From contig CAVUIW010000002.1 in NCBI GenBank assembly GCA_963741525.1, forward strand, positions 1 to 64,000: a stretch of DNA of 64,000 nt. Direction: 5' to 3'. Within the stretch, counting starts at the first letter, position 1; every line of letters starts with the position of its first letter. The notes beneath the pieces are model-generated. The model saw only the letters and a list, made by a program, of their open reading frames with translations. It was not told the DNA's origin and made no database searches. Made by a program: the position numbers and the translations under genes. Positions 51,354 to 60,822 of the stretch are shown here, in pieces. Source of the stretch: JANNSX01 sp963741525. Its GTDB lineage: Bacteria; Pseudomonadota; Alphaproteobacteria; Rhizobiales; Hyphomicrobiaceae.

Positions 51354-53567
51354 TTGAGCGACTGGCTGTTCAATCGCGGCGGGGCTAAGCGCCTCATCGA
51401 CTGGCTCGATCTCGATTCGAGGCTCGATGCCGGCCTGTTCTCGCTTTACGAGGAGTTCAAGGTCCGCTGGAACGCGGCCTCCGCCTTTTTCGGCCGCTTC
51501 CGCCTGACCGGTTTCCGCCGCGTCATCAACGAGATCGCTTCCGAACTCGCGACCATGGGGCTCGGCGGCGCGGCCGTCATGCTGATCCTGGCGCAGCCCT
51601 CCTTCGAGGCGGTCCAGGATGAGAACTGGCTCTCCGACGGCTACATCTCCGTCATCGTGCTGGATCGCAACGGCAATGAAATCGGCAAGCGCGGCATCAA
51701 CCGTTCCGATGCCGTGCCGCTCGAGGAAATTCCCGATGTCATGATCAAGGCGCTGCTGGCGACCGAGGATCGCCGCTTCTTCGAGCATTGGGGCGTCGAC
51801 GTGTTCGGCACGCTGCGCGCGCTCACCGAGAACTTGCGCGCCAACGACGTCGTGCAAGGCGGCTCCTCGATCACCCAGCAGCTTGCGAAGAACCTGTTCC
51901 TGACCTCCGAGCGCTCGCTCGCGCGCAAGGTCAAGGAGGCCTTCCTCGCCGTCTGGCTCGAGACGCATCTGACGAAGCGCGAGATCCTGAAGCTCTATTT
52001 CGATCGCGCTTACATGGGCGGCGGTGCCTTCGGCTTCGAGGCGGCGGCGCGGTTCTATTTCGGCAAATCAATTCGCGATGTCACGCTCGCCGAGGCCGCG
52101 CTCCTCTCAGGGCTCCCCAAGGCGCCGACGAAATACGCCCCCCACATCAACCTCGCCGCCGCCCGCGCCCGCGCCGACGAGGTGCTGACGAACATGGTGC
52201 AGGCCGGCTTCATGACGGAAGGCCAGGTGCACGGCGCCCGCCTCAATCCGGCCCAGCCAATTCAAACGGGCTTGGCGTCGAGCCCCGACTGGTTTCTCGA
52301 CTGGGCCTACGAAGAGGCCAAGCGGATTCTGGAGGGGCAGAAGGATCAAGTGTTCACCGCCCGCACCACCGTCGACCTCGACATGCAGCGTGTCGCCGAT
52401 CAGACGATCGTTTCGACCATTGCCGAGAACGGACGGTCCAAGCGCGTCAAGCAGGGCGCCCTCGTCGCGATGGAGCTCGACGGCGCGGTGCGCGCGCTCG
52501 TCGGCGGCGTCGACTATGGCGAGAGCCAGTTCAACCGGGCGACGCAGGGCCGCCGCCAGGCCGGCTCCACCTTCAAGCCCTACGTCTATCTGACCGCGCT
52601 CGAGAACGGCTGGAAGCCGACGAAGACGATGCGCGACACCTCGCCCTTCTGCAAGCCGAACCACTACGTCACGAATTTCAGCGGTGGCGCCTCGGGCCGC
52701 GCCTTCCAGCTCATCGAGGCGCTAGCGAAGTCGACGAACACCATCGCCGTCAGGCTCTCGCACGAGGTCGGCATCAAGAAGGTGGCCGAAGTCGTGCGGC
52801 GGCTCGGCATCTCGAAGGTCGACGTCAGCTGCACCATGGCGCTCGGCACCACCGACGTGACGCCCCTCGAGCACACCGGTGCCTATGCGGTCTTCGCCAA
52901 TGGCGGCAAGGCGGTGAGGCCCTACGCCATCACCGAGATCCAGAACACGCGCGGCGAGATCATTTATTCGCGCGACAAGTCGGAGCCGGTGCCTCGCCAG
53001 ATTTTCGACGTCGAGGTGATCGCGGATCTGAACTCGATGTTGCGCCAGGTCGTCGAGGCGGGTACCGCGCGGGCGGCCGAACTCGATTTCACCTACGTTG
53101 CCGGCAAGACCGGCACGACGTCATCCTTCAAGGATGCCTGGTTCCTCGGCTATTCGGGCAAGTACGTCACCGGCATCTGGTTCGGCAACGACAACTCGAC
53201 GCCGATGAACGAGGTGACCGGCGGCCGGCTCGTGGCGCCCGCCTGGAAAACCTTCATGACGGCGATCCACACCAACATCGCCGACATTGCCCCGATACCG
53301 GGCGTGGCGGTGCATCCGGTGCAACAGGCGGAGATGGATCGGGTCGCCGCCCTCAAGGCGGCCCAGCCTCCGGAGGAAATCACGAAGGCGGGGAGCGTTC
53401 CGGAGCGCACGCTCAACGTCCTCAAGGATCTGGTTTCGAGCTTGCGCAAGGCCGCGGGCCAGCCGGCGGATACCGGCGATGCCGGCACGAGCGATGCGCC
53501 AGAGCAGCAGGGCGGTCTCGAGAGCGATGGCGCAACCGATTTGGCGAGCGCGGGGGCGGCGCCATGA
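51354..53567 (+). CDS. Class A penicillin-binding protein (PBP1A-type)
   Basis: This 737-residue bifunctional enzyme polymerises and cross-links peptidoglycan. It has one N-terminal membrane helix (near 62-82), a GT51 domain with the catalytic Glu in ATEDRRFFEHWGVD and GGSSITQQLAKNL, and a transpeptidase domain with STFK (near 403), STN (near 459) and KTGT (near 584). The start is TTG at 51354, with GAGGAAGAG upstream. The tail after about residue 690 is low complexity. It overlaps the next start as ATGA. Confidence 0.95.
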   Translation: MSDWLFNRGGAKRLIDWLDLDSRLDAGLFSLYEEFKVRWNAASAFFGRFRLTGFRRVINEIASELATMGLGGAAVMLILAQPSFEAVQDENWLSDGYISVIVLDRNGNEIGKRGINRSDAVPLEEIPDVMIKALLATEDRRFFEHWGVDVFGTLRALTENLRANDVVQGGSSITQQLAKNLFLTSERSLARKVKEAFLAVWLETHLTKREILKLYFDRAYMGGGAFGFEAAARFYFGKSIRDVTLAEAALLSGLPKAPTKYAPHINLAAARARADEVLTNMVQAGFMTEGQVHGARLNPAQPIQTGLASSPDWFLDWAYEEAKRILEGQKDQVFTARTTVDLDMQRVADQTIVSTIAENGRSKRVKQGALVAMELDGAVRALVGGVDYGESQFNRATQGRRQAGSTFKPYVYLTALENGWKPTKTMRDTSPFCKPNHYVTNFSGGASGRAFQLIEALAKSTNTIAVRLSHEVGIKKVAEVVRRLGISKVDVSCTMALGTTDVTPLEHTGAYAVFANGGKAVRPYAITEIQNTRGEIIYSRDKSEPVPRQIFDVEVIADLNSMLRQVVEAGTARAAELDFTYVAGKTGTTSSFKDAWFLGYSGKYVTGIWFGNDNSTPMNEVTGGRLVAPAWKTFMTAIHTNIADIAPIPGVAVHPVQQAEMDRVAALKAAQPPEEITKAGSVPERTLNVLKDLVSSLRKAAGQPADTGDAGTSDAPEQQGGLESDGATDLASAGAAP

Positions 53568-54247
53568 GTATCGGCACCGTTCCCAGCCGCCGGCCGCGCT
53601 TCCGCATCCGCAACGCGCTGCACGTCTTCGAGGGCCTCGCCTTCCGCGCGGCACGGCGCTGGATCGCGCGGCTCATCCGGGTGCTGGCGCGGCTCGGACT
53701 GTTTCTCGGCACGGCTCTGCTTACGGGGCTGGGCTCGGCCTACTACGTCATGGACAAGGGCAATAGCCTGATGGTGGTGCGCAGCGGGCCCTGGGCGCTG
53801 TGGACCTCGGCCGGCCGGCCCGACGCCGATCCCTACACGCGGGCGCACTTCACGAGGCTTGGCGCACTGCCGCTCGGCGCGCCGAGCGCCCACTACTTCA
53901 CGGCGACGACGGATGCCGGCGGCTCGCAGCTCTACGGCGATTGCGAGTACGAGATTTCGGGGCCGGGTCCGGAGGCCCAGTGGTGGAGCCTCACCCTCTA
54001 CGATCACGGTGGTGGGCTCATCGAAAACGATTTCGACCGCTACGCGATCTCGAGCCCGGGCGTGCTTCGTGATACGGCCGGCAACATCGTCGTCCGCATC
54101 GCGGGCGACGTCCGCTCAGGCAACTGGCTGCCGACGGGAGACGAGGGCGGGTTCCGCCTGGTGCTGCGCGCTTATCAGCCCGCCGCCGACAAGGACGGCA
54201 TCTCGACGCCCGGCTTCGGCGAGATCACGAGGCTCGGCTGTAGATGA
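53564..54247 (+). CDS. DUF1214 domain protein
   Basis: This 227-residue protein has a basic N-terminus, one membrane helix (LARLGLFLGTALLTGLGSAY) and a DUF1214 domain (SQLYGDCEYEISGPGPEAQW, WWSLTLYDHGGGLIENDFDR, YAISSPGVLRDTAGNIVVRI). It is coupled to the PBP gene and, by ATGA overlap, to the DUF1254 gene. The role is unknown; the coupling suggests an envelope function. Confidence 0.85.
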   Translation: MSIGTVPSRRPRFRIRNALHVFEGLAFRAARRWIARLIRVLARLGLFLGTALLTGLGSAYYVMDKGNSLMVVRSGPWALWTSAGRPDADPYTRAHFTRLGALPLGAPSAHYFTATTDAGGSQLYGDCEYEISGPGPEAQWWSLTLYDHGGGLIENDFDRYAISSPGVLRDTAGNIVVRIAGDVRSGNWLPTGDEGGFRLVLRAYQPAADKDGISTPGFGEITRLGCR

Positions 54248-54822
54248 AACGCTTCCTCCTCTCGCGGCAGAGTCTGTACTGGGTCGTGGCCGGCCTGCTG
54301 CTCGGCGGTATCCTTCACATCCTCGTCGTGCTGGGGGCGCCGGTGACCACCGACGAGGCGGCCATGGCGAAAATCGCCAGCGCCGCCGAGGTCAATGTCG
54401 CCACCGTGCTGCCCCCGGCGCGGCCGGGCAGCCAGCTCTTCCCCTACATGGCGCCGGACGTGCGCTACGTGCTCTGCCGTTACGATATCAGCAAGGATCC
54501 GGTGGCGGTCAGGACGCCCATGCTCGAGCCGACCTGGTCGATCGCGCTCTACGATCCGCAGGGCGAGAACTTCTACACGATCACGGGAAGCGATCTGCAG
54601 CGGCGCGAGGCCGAGCTTATCCTCGCCCCGTCCGAGGATGGCACCTCGGCGCTCCCCTTCGGCAACGACGCGCCGACGACCGCGATCACGGTGAGCGTGC
54701 CGGAGCGCACGGGCCTCCTCGTCATCCGCGCGCCCGAAGGCCTCGCCGGCCGCGCGCGCGAGATCGAGCAGGCGCTGGCGCAGGTGACGTGCGGCGTGAA
54801 GGCGAGTTTGAGGGGGAGTTGA
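54244..54822 (+). CDS. DUF1254 domain protein
   Basis: This 192-residue membrane-anchored protein starts MKRFLLSRQSLYWVVAGLLL, followed by a periplasmic DUF1254 domain with FPYMAPDVRYVLCRYDISKD and WSIALYDPQGENFYTITGSD. DUF1214 and DUF1254 often occur as parts of one protein; here they are two overlapping genes. Confidence 0.85.
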   Translation: MKRFLLSRQSLYWVVAGLLLGGILHILVVLGAPVTTDEAAMAKIASAAEVNVATVLPPARPGSQLFPYMAPDVRYVLCRYDISKDPVAVRTPMLEPTWSIALYDPQGENFYTITGSDLQRREAELILAPSEDGTSALPFGNDAPTTAITVSVPERTGLLVIRAPEGLAGRAREIEQALAQVTCGVKASLRGS

Positions 54823-54836
54823 GCAACAGTGTTGCC

Positions 54837-54864
54837 GGGGGTCAGACCCTGCGGGTCTGACCCC
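54837..54864. repeat. REP palindrome of the RAYT, copy 1
   Basis: GGGGTCAGACCC, TGC, GGGTCTGACCCC is a near-perfect palindrome. It overlaps the last codons of the RAYT gene. Related copies lie at 56635-56659 and 56680-56692, so REPs bracket the transposase. Confidence 0.88.
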
Positions 54865-55444
54865 ATCCTGACAAGACTTCATAGGCCCGCCACGTTTCCT
54901 CGTCGGTCCCTGAAGCAATGAAGGCTTCGTAGGTATTGAAGGAGGGCTCGGTATCGAAGTGGTCGAGAATGAACGATGTCGTAAGCCAATCAGGACGCGA
55001 TTTTCGATCGACGTAAGCTCTCGCACTCGACCAAAACCAATCCTCGGTTTTTGTGACAAGGCCGGCGGTTACCGGGTTGAGATGAATGTAGCGGCAGGCA
55101 TTGAGCAGCTGTGCATCACCCGCTATGGCGACGGACGCAAACCGTCCGCGAAATAAGGGACCATCCCGTCCATCGCGATAGTTGATCATTTGCGTAAATA
55201 TCCCAGACAGATACTGCATCGCCGGAGACAATCGGCCTGACCCGCTCTCGACGAGCAAGTGGTAGTGGTTCCGCATCAGGCAGTAGGTATGAACTGAGAG
55301 TTCGAACCGCTTCGCCGTCGCCGTGAGCAACTGCACGAACAATTGGAAATCAGCGTCCGCGCGGAAGACCGTGCCGTGGTCTGTTCCGCAATTCATAACG
55401 TGATGCCAACACCCCGCGCTATCGTAGCGAGCCTGACGCGGCAT
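54842..55444 (-). CDS. REP-associated tyrosine transposase (RAYT, Y1_Tnp)
   Basis: This 200-residue HUH single-strand transposase starts MPRQARYDSAGCWHHVMNCG. It has the HUH motif in YCLMRNHYHLLVES (His-x-His), LFRGRFASVAIAGDAQLLNA, and the catalytic tyrosine in ACRYIHLNPVTAGL. RAYTs mobilise REP palindromes. Its own 3' end overlaps a REP. The longer upstream frame to 55693 translates IS630 DNA and was not used. Confidence 0.93.
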   Translation of the reverse strand: MPRQARYDSAGCWHHVMNCGTDHGTVFRADADFQLFVQLLTATAKRFELSVHTYCLMRNHYHLLVESGSGRLSPAMQYLSGIFTQMINYRDGRDGPLFRGRFASVAIAGDAQLLNACRYIHLNPVTAGLVTKTEDWFWSSARAYVDRKSRPDWLTTSFILDHFDTEPSFNTYEAFIASGTDEETWRAYEVLSGWGQTRRV

Positions 55445-55479
55445 CTGAGATTCTTTGGTATATAGTATCATTGACGCCA

Positions 55480-56528
55480 TTAGATCCAATCTCGCGTGGC
55501 GATTGAGGCGATGCGGCCGGCTTCGGCGAGGAGCTTGTTCCAGGCCTTGGCGGCCTCCTCGACGATGTCGGCGTAGGTCGGGAAGACGAGGCTCGAGAGA
55601 TAGTTCTGGCGCAGGTACTGCCAGATATTCTCCGCCGCGTTGAGCTCTGGAGTGGCAGGAGGTATGAAGACCGGCGTGATGTTTCCTGGCCAATGGAGCT
55701 TTTTCGTCCGATGCCAGCCGGCATTGTCGGCAGCAGCAGCGCGTGCGCGTCGGTCGCCACGTGAGTTGCGATCTCGTCGAGATGAAGCTGCATGGCGGCG
55801 GTGTTCGCGCGCGGCAGGATCAGCGCCGCGCCGGTGTCGCGAAGCGGACAGACCGCTCCGAAGATGTAGGTATTCTCGTAGCGCTGATCGGCCGGCTGAC
55901 GCGGGCGGGTGCCTGGCTCGGCCACTGCCGGACGCAGCCGTTCTTCTGCCGAGCCGCATCTCGTCCTGGAACCAGATCTCGATTTGTGCATCACCACCAC
56001 GATCCGTGTACGCCTTTTCAATGGCGGCAGGTAGCGTTTTTAAAAACCTCAATGGCCTCAGGCTGCTGCTCGGGATGACGCGGCCGTGCCGAAAGATGCG
56101 AAAGCCTGAGCTCGTGCAGCATGCGGCCGATCGTGTCGGCGTCGACCGTGACGGCGAACCGCTCCTCAACGACGCGGACGAGATCGATGCAGCGCCAGCG
56201 CACGACGCCATCCCGCTCGCGATAGGGGCCTTCCAGCACGATCGCCTTCAGCTCGGCCTTCTGGGCATCCGAAAGCTTCGAGGGACGGCGCGGCAGCGGC
56301 CTGTTGATCAATCCCTCGATGCCGCGCTCGTTGAAAGCGTGCACCCAATCGGGCAGCGTCTGGCGATCCATGCCGCCGATCCGGGCCGCCTCGGCGCGGC
56401 TCATGCCGTCGCGGATCGCGGCCAGCGCCAGCAGCCAGCAGGCCTGGTTGGCATCGCCGACGCCTTCGCCGCCCGTCGGAAATCCGCCGCGCTCATGTCA
56501 CCTTGAAGCTCGATTGCCGCGCCCATTC
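55480..56528 (-). pseudogene. IS630-family transposase, broken by several frameshifts
   Basis: Reading from ATG 56528 (MGAAIELQGDMSAADFRRAA), the frame shifts near 56455. The HTH part (MSRAEAARIGGMDRQTLPDW) and SKLSDAQKAELKAIVLEG follow. After about 56030 the DDE part appears in pieces: IEIWFQDEMRLG (first Asp), NTYIFGAVCPLRDTGAALIL in another frame, then PVFIPPATPELNAAENIWQY with the last Glu in a third. At least four single-base shifts are needed. It sits just upstream of the RAYT gene. I did not find clear terminal repeats. Confidence 0.85.
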
Positions 56529-56634
56529 CCACCTCCCAAATCAACCGTCCTGAGCGAGAGAATCACAGCCACACAGATCCGGGAATCGCTAAGGACACAC
56601 TTCAATGTTAAGTCAGCGGTTTAGGTTTGGTTAG

Positions 56635-56692
56635 AGGTCAGACCCTGCGGGTCTGACCTCCTTGCGGGATCTGTGCCATGGGGTCAGACCCC
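56635..56692. repeat. REP palindromes of the RAYT, copies 2 and 3
   Basis: AGGTCAGACCC, TGC, GGGTCTGACCT (56635-56659) and GGGGTCAGACCCC (56680-56692) repeat the palindrome at the RAYT 3' end. They lie beyond the IS630 remnant, so REPs bracket both genes. They also sit just after the enoyl-CoA hydratase stop. Confidence 0.85.
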
Positions 56693-56702
56693 AGGCGGAC
56701 AC

Positions 56703-57476
56703 CTACTTATGAATAAAACTCGGTTTGCGCTTCTCGACGAAGGCGGCCATGCCTTCCTTCTGGTCGTCGGTGGCGAACATCGCGTGGAACAAGCGCCGTT
56801 CGAACTTGACGCCTTCCGCGAGCGTCGTCTCGTAGGCGCGGTTCACCAACTCCTTCGTCATCATGACGATGGGCAGCGACATGCTGGCGATCTTCTCGGC
56901 GACCTTCACGGCCTCGCCCACCAGCTCGGCAACGGGCACGATCCGGGAGACGAGGCCCGAACGCTCCGCCTCGTCCGCCTTCATGCGGCGGCCCGTCAGA
57001 CACATCTCCATCGCCTTCGCCTTGCCGACGAAGCGGGTCAAGCGCTGTGTGCCGCCCGCGCCCGGCATGACGCCGAGCAGAATCTCCGGCTGCCCGAACT
57101 CGGCATTGTCGGCGGCGATGATGATGTCGGCCATCATGGCGAGCTCTGCTCCGCCGCCGAGCGCGAAGCCCGCGACCGCCGCGATGACGGGCTTGCGGCA
57201 CCGCGTCACCCGCTCCCACGATCCGATGAAGTCCTCCTTGTAGGCTTGCATGAAGGTCTTGGCTTGCATCTCCTTGATGTCGGCGCCGGCGGCGAACGCC
57301 TTCTCGGAGCCGGTGATGACAATGGCGCCGATGGCGTCGTCCATCTCGAAGGCATCGAGCGCCTGTCCCATTTCCGCGACGAGCTGGGCGTTGAGCGCGT
57401 TCAGCGCCTGCGGGCGGTGGAGCGTGATCAGCCCGACCTTGCCGCGCGTCTCGACCAGTATGGTCTCATAGGTCAT
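56703..57476 (-). CDS. Enoyl-CoA hydratase
   Basis: This 257-residue crotonase-fold enzyme hydrates trans-2-enoyl-CoA in beta-oxidation. It has the oxyanion-hole segments AFAAGADIKEM and AVAGFALGGGAELAMM, and the two catalytic glutamates in AEFGQPEILLGVMPGAGGTQ. Length and motifs match bacterial short-chain enoyl-CoA hydratase. Intact and apparently monocistronic. Confidence 0.93.
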   Translation of the reverse strand: MTYETILVETRGKVGLITLHRPQALNALNAQLVAEMGQALDAFEMDDAIGAIVITGSEKAFAAGADIKEMQAKTFMQAYKEDFIGSWERVTRCRKPVIAAVAGFALGGGAELAMMADIIIAADNAEFGQPEILLGVMPGAGGTQRLTRFVGKAKAMEMCLTGRRMKADEAERSGLVSRIVPVAELVGEAVKVAEKIASMSLPIVMMTKELVNRAYETTLAEGVKFERRLFHAMFATDDQKEGMAAFVEKRKPSFIHK

Positions 57477-57502
57477 CGGAGTTCCTCGCTGGAGTTAGCT
57501 TT

Positions 57503-57550
57503 GAGCACGTTCTTACGGCGAACCGCGTTCCACTTCGCCGGAACGTGCTC
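57503..57550. repeat. Palindromic element with GAGCACGTTC ends, copy 2
   Basis: GAGCACGTTC (57503-57512) and GAACGTGCTC (57541-57550) match the ends of 19652-19723, with a shorter middle. It sits directly upstream of the enoyl-CoA hydratase start. Confidence 0.75.
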
Positions 57551-57674
57551 TATTGTGCATTGCAGCAAAATAGGCGGCGGCCGGGGGGAGGGCAAGGCGG
57601 GGTGGGCGGATGGCCGCAGGGGGGATCAACAGGGAAGCTGTGCATGACGGGTCGCCGTTTGACAGGTCTAAACA

Positions 57675-57719
57675 ACTCAGTCACCCTGCTCGCGAGTTTC
57701 GCGAGCAGGGTGACTGAGT
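57675..57719. repeat. Perfect 21-bp inverted repeat with 3-nt loop
   Basis: Arms 57675-57695 and 57699-57719 are perfect complements around GTT. Key sequence: ACTCAGTCACCC at the outer end, CTCGCGA at the loop. No T run follows on either strand. The rest of the 57551-57837 gap holds nothing I can identify. Confidence 0.9.
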
Positions 57720-57837
57720 GGGTTCTTGCATTTTTGTATGGCAAGTGACATACTAAGTCTATTCACTCCCGCCGGGTGCGCCCGGTGGATAGGCCGTGGC
57801 GCGAGCTGCGGCCTTTTATTTTTGTTACACTGACCGG

Positions 57838-58446
57838 ATGACCAAAATCATAGCCTACGTTGATGATTCAACCTCTATCACGCCATTCACGACCTCAATC
57901 GACCCGCCCTCAAGTGGCTCGACCTAACGGCCCTCATCACCTCGCTTGCGCGAGGCCGGGGAGACCGTCGTCGAGGTCAACTACTTCTCCGCCTATGCGA
58001 CGTGGCGACCCGATGCCTATCAGCGCCATATCGAGTACGTGAAGGCCCTCGAACACGTCGGGGTGAAGTGCATCATGGGGCACTTCAAGAGCAAGACGCG
58101 GACCTGCTTGAAGTGCGGTGCAACGTGGACGCAGCACGAGGAAAAGGAAACCGACGTGCATATCGCCGCCCGCATCGTCGTCGATGCGTGTGACAACCGC
58201 TACGACCGCGCCATCCTCATCACCGCTGATAGCGATCTCGTCCCGGCGCTCGATATCGTCAAGGCGCGCTTTCCCATGAAGCAAATTTTTGTGGCCGCAC
58301 CGCCGAAGCGGCTCGCTGCCGCCCGCGGTCTCAACCCGCGTCTCGAAATCACACCTGGCAGGCTCGCCAAATGCCCGTTGCCGCAGACGGCCACCAACTC
58401 CGCAACCGGGCGCGTATTGTTTACCAGACCTGCGACGTATGTCTGA
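57838..58446 (+). pseudogene. NYN-domain (PIN-like) protein with zinc-ribbon insert, two frameshifts
   Basis: From ATG 57838 (MTKIIAYVD) one base is missing in GATGATTC. FNLYHAIHDLNRPALKWLDL then follows in a second frame, and near 57950 a further shift leads to EAGETVVEVNYFSAYATWRP. The body keeps the NYN acidic residues (Asp in YVDGFN by reconstruction, HEEKETDVHIAARIVVDA, AILITADSDLVPALD). A CLKCGATWTQHE zinc-ribbon half lies between. NYN proteins are predicted metal-dependent RNases. No partner gene is evident. Confidence 0.78.
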
Positions 58447-58467
58447 GCTGCAGATGCAGGTTCGAGA

Positions 58468-58717
58468 ATGAAACGACGCGGCCTGGACTTGAATTCGCGC
58501 AGGCTCGGGCGCGCTCCTCGCCCTCGCCGCGCTCTTTGGGCTCGCCTTCTACGATCGCTTCTGGCGCTGGCGCGATTGCTTCAACGAACTCGGGCGATGC
58601 TACGACCCGGAGACGCAAGCGGTCTATCTGGAGCAGGCGGGGATCGTTTGGGGGGCGATGACAATCGTCGCGATCGCCGGGGCGGTGGCGCTTTTGGCAA
58701 CCAGCCGCAAGCGCTGA
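58468..58717 (+). pseudogene. Small membrane protein, one frameshift
   Basis: The frame from ATG 58468 (MKRRGLDLNSR) shifts by one base near 58505. GSGALLALAALFGLAFYDRF then reads on, a loop with two cysteines (DCFNELGRCYDPETQAVYLE) and a second helix (VWGAMTIVAIAGAVALLATS) follow, ending TGA at 58717. I do not recognise the family. Confidence 0.6.
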
Positions 58718-58727
58718 GGGCTTCTAC

Positions 58728-59196
58728 TTAATTCTGCGCGATGTTCGGCGTGACGGCCGGCGGCATCTCGGGGAAGGGCCCGGGCGCCACGTTGATGCTC
58801 TCGTGGAGCGAGGGCAGCCAAACTGGTCCGCCGAAATTGACCGTCGCCTTGACGGAGGCGAATGCGGAGGGCTTGCGGAAATCGCGCGGCGCGATGATCA
58901 CGTCGACATTCTCGAGCCCTTTGGCGTGCGCCATCACGAAGAACTCCTCGGCGCCCGCGTCGCCGACCGCGAGGCAGCCGGCGGAGAGGTTCCGGCCGTC
59001 GTGGATCATGATGCCGCCGCCGAGCGTCTGGCGGCCGTCGCCAGTCTTGCGTTCGGCATGTCGCCCGAGAAAGTCTGCGAACTCCGGCCTCGCCCGCCTC
59101 GGCGAGTAGGGCACGCGCCCCGTTACGCAAAGCTTCGGTGAGTTGGTCCTCGATTGGTCCCGGCTGAATCAGTCGGACGACGCCATCGTTGGACAC
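58728..59196 (-). pseudogene. L,D-transpeptidase-like (YkuD) protein, frameshifted and probably N-truncated
   Basis: The core GGGIMIHDGRNLSAGCLAVG carries the His, Ser and Cys pattern of the L,D-transpeptidase active site, followed by NVDVIIAPRDFRKP. The upstream part from 59196 (MSNDGVVRLIQPGPIEDQLT) joins after a one-base shift near 59095. The region N-terminal to the core is shorter than in typical relatives, and no signal peptide is seen. It may have been cut by the rearrangement that produced the neighbouring half-tRNA. Confidence 0.6.
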
Positions 59197-59475
59197 GGCC
59201 TATCGCTCCTTCGGCGGAGACGTGGAGGCGTCAAACAGCCCCTCCGATACGCCGCACTCCCTATGCCCGCCGTCACCAACTTCCGGCCATGGCTCTCTGG
59301 GGTGTTAAGCCCCCATTTCCGCCAGGGCGGCCAAAAGCGTGGCTGTCGCGGTGCAGACATCGCTCTTCCCCGTGCTCTGCACTTTTGCAGCACAGGAATT
59401 GAGCGCCGGCACGTCGGCAGCTCAGGGAAGGTATTGGCTCCTGATCGAGCCTTGCGCGGCACGCGATTTGTATAT

Positions 59476-59520
59476 TGGTACCGCCTCCCCGGATCGAACG
59501 GGGGACCCCCAGATCCACAA
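59476..59520 (-). tRNA. 3' half of a tRNA gene, probable attachment site
   Basis: On the minus strand, CCA (59476-59478) and the discriminator A follow the acceptor strand AGGCGGT (59480-59486). The T arm CCCCGTTCGATCCGGGG (59487-59503) pairs perfectly. A 5-nt variable loop, the anticodon 3' stem TCTGG and the loop TTGTGGA come next. The matching 5' half is absent: the following bases do not pair with TCTGG or the acceptor. If the loop is placed correctly the anticodon is GTG (His), but this is tentative. The integrase lies 150 bp away, so this is probably an att site. Confidence 0.72.
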
Positions 59521-59672
59521 TACGTTTTTCGTTAAAACATATCAGATCATATCACCTCATAAGATATTGAAATGTCGTATGTTATTAAACATGCTGTACC
59601 ATACCGCATCCCCCAATCGCGCCACAGTCTGAGGATAGGGAGAGGATAGGATTTGAAGTCTGGAGGTAGGAG

Positions 59673-60768
59673 ATGCTTACCGATTTAGGCATCCGAACGT
59701 TGCCGTCACCGGAGAAGGGCGTGAGGCGGCATTGGGACAGAGATGGGCTCTGCTTGCAGGTCTCGCAGGGTGGCACGAAGACCTTCTACTTCGTGCACGG
59801 GAATGACCGGCAGTTCCTGAAGCTCGGCCGATATCCCTCCTTGTCGCTCTCGCAGGCACGGGAGCGCGTGCGCATGATCATGGCAAAGCAAACGCTCGGC
59901 TTCGAAGACGAGACCTCGAAGGTCACGGTGCAGCATGCGATCGATCGCTACGTCGCCACGCACTGCGACGTGAAGAACAAGCCGCGTACCGCAGCGGAGA
60001 CGAAGCGGCTTCTGCGCTACCTCGCACCGATCGCGAAGCGACAGATCACGGCGATCAAAACTCCCGAGATTATGGAGTTGGTCGAGAACGCTTCACCGAG
60101 CATGAGCGAGCGCCGGCACGTCTTCGTCGCGGCGAGAGGCTTTTTTCGGTGGGCGTCACGACATCGGCTCATCAAATCCTCTCCGCTTCAGGATCTGCAA
60201 GCACCGGGACATGCCTCGGTGCGCAGCCGGCTTCTCACTGATGAGGAAATGAGCCGCATCTACAAAGCGGCGAGGCAACTCGGCTACCCCTACGGCTACA
60301 TCTGCCTGATCGCCATTCACACGGGGATGAGACGGGGTGAGGTCGGTGGTCTGAAGTGGGAGCTACTTCACCGAGGAAGCGATCACGCTGCCATCGTCTC
60401 TCACCAAGAACAAGCGAGAGCACGTGCTACCGAACTTGCTCAGCAAAGAACTGGAGGTGATTCCGAAGGACTCCGAGTATTTGTTTCCGTCATCGGTCGG
60501 GACTCCCTACTCGACGTGGAGCGACGGAAAGGAAGCGCTCGATGCGCTCTGTGGCGTCGAGAATTTCGTCATCCACGATTTCCGGCGCTACCTCTCGACC
60601 ACGATGGCGAAGCTGCGAGTGCCCATCGATATCACAGAGGCGATCTTGAACCACGTGAGCGGATCACGTTCTCCGATCCAACGCGTGTATGACGTTCATG
60701 ATCGCCTGCCGGAGATGCGCGAAGCGCTCAAGCGCTACGAGAAGCATCTCGCGGCGATCACTGAGTAG
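59673..60768 (+). pseudogene. Tyrosine-family site-specific integrase, one frameshift
   Basis: The product starts MLTDLGIRTLPSPEKGVRRH, a DUF4102-like arm domain (GLCLQVSQGGTKTFYFVHGN). The core-binding domain and catalytic Arg (AIHTGMRRGEVGGLKWE) follow. One base is shifted near 60364. The C-terminal part (YFTEEAITLPSSLTKNKREH, IHDFRRYLSTTMAKL with His and Arg, catalytic Tyr in QRVYDVHDR) runs to TAG at 60768. All catalytic residues are recoverable. It points away from the half-tRNA into the island. Confidence 0.88.
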
Positions 60769-60822
60769 ACGGATGTCGGAAGCTCGTTCCTGCCGATTGC
60801 TGAAGATGAACAAGTGCGTCCA

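Noticed and set aside
57675..57719. Rho-independent terminator for the enoyl-CoA hydratase
   Set aside because: It lies upstream of that gene, and no T run follows either arm.
59143..59535. Plus-strand open frame across the half-tRNA
   Set aside because: It is antisense to the L,D-transpeptidase-like gene and then translates the tRNA remnant; there is no domain.
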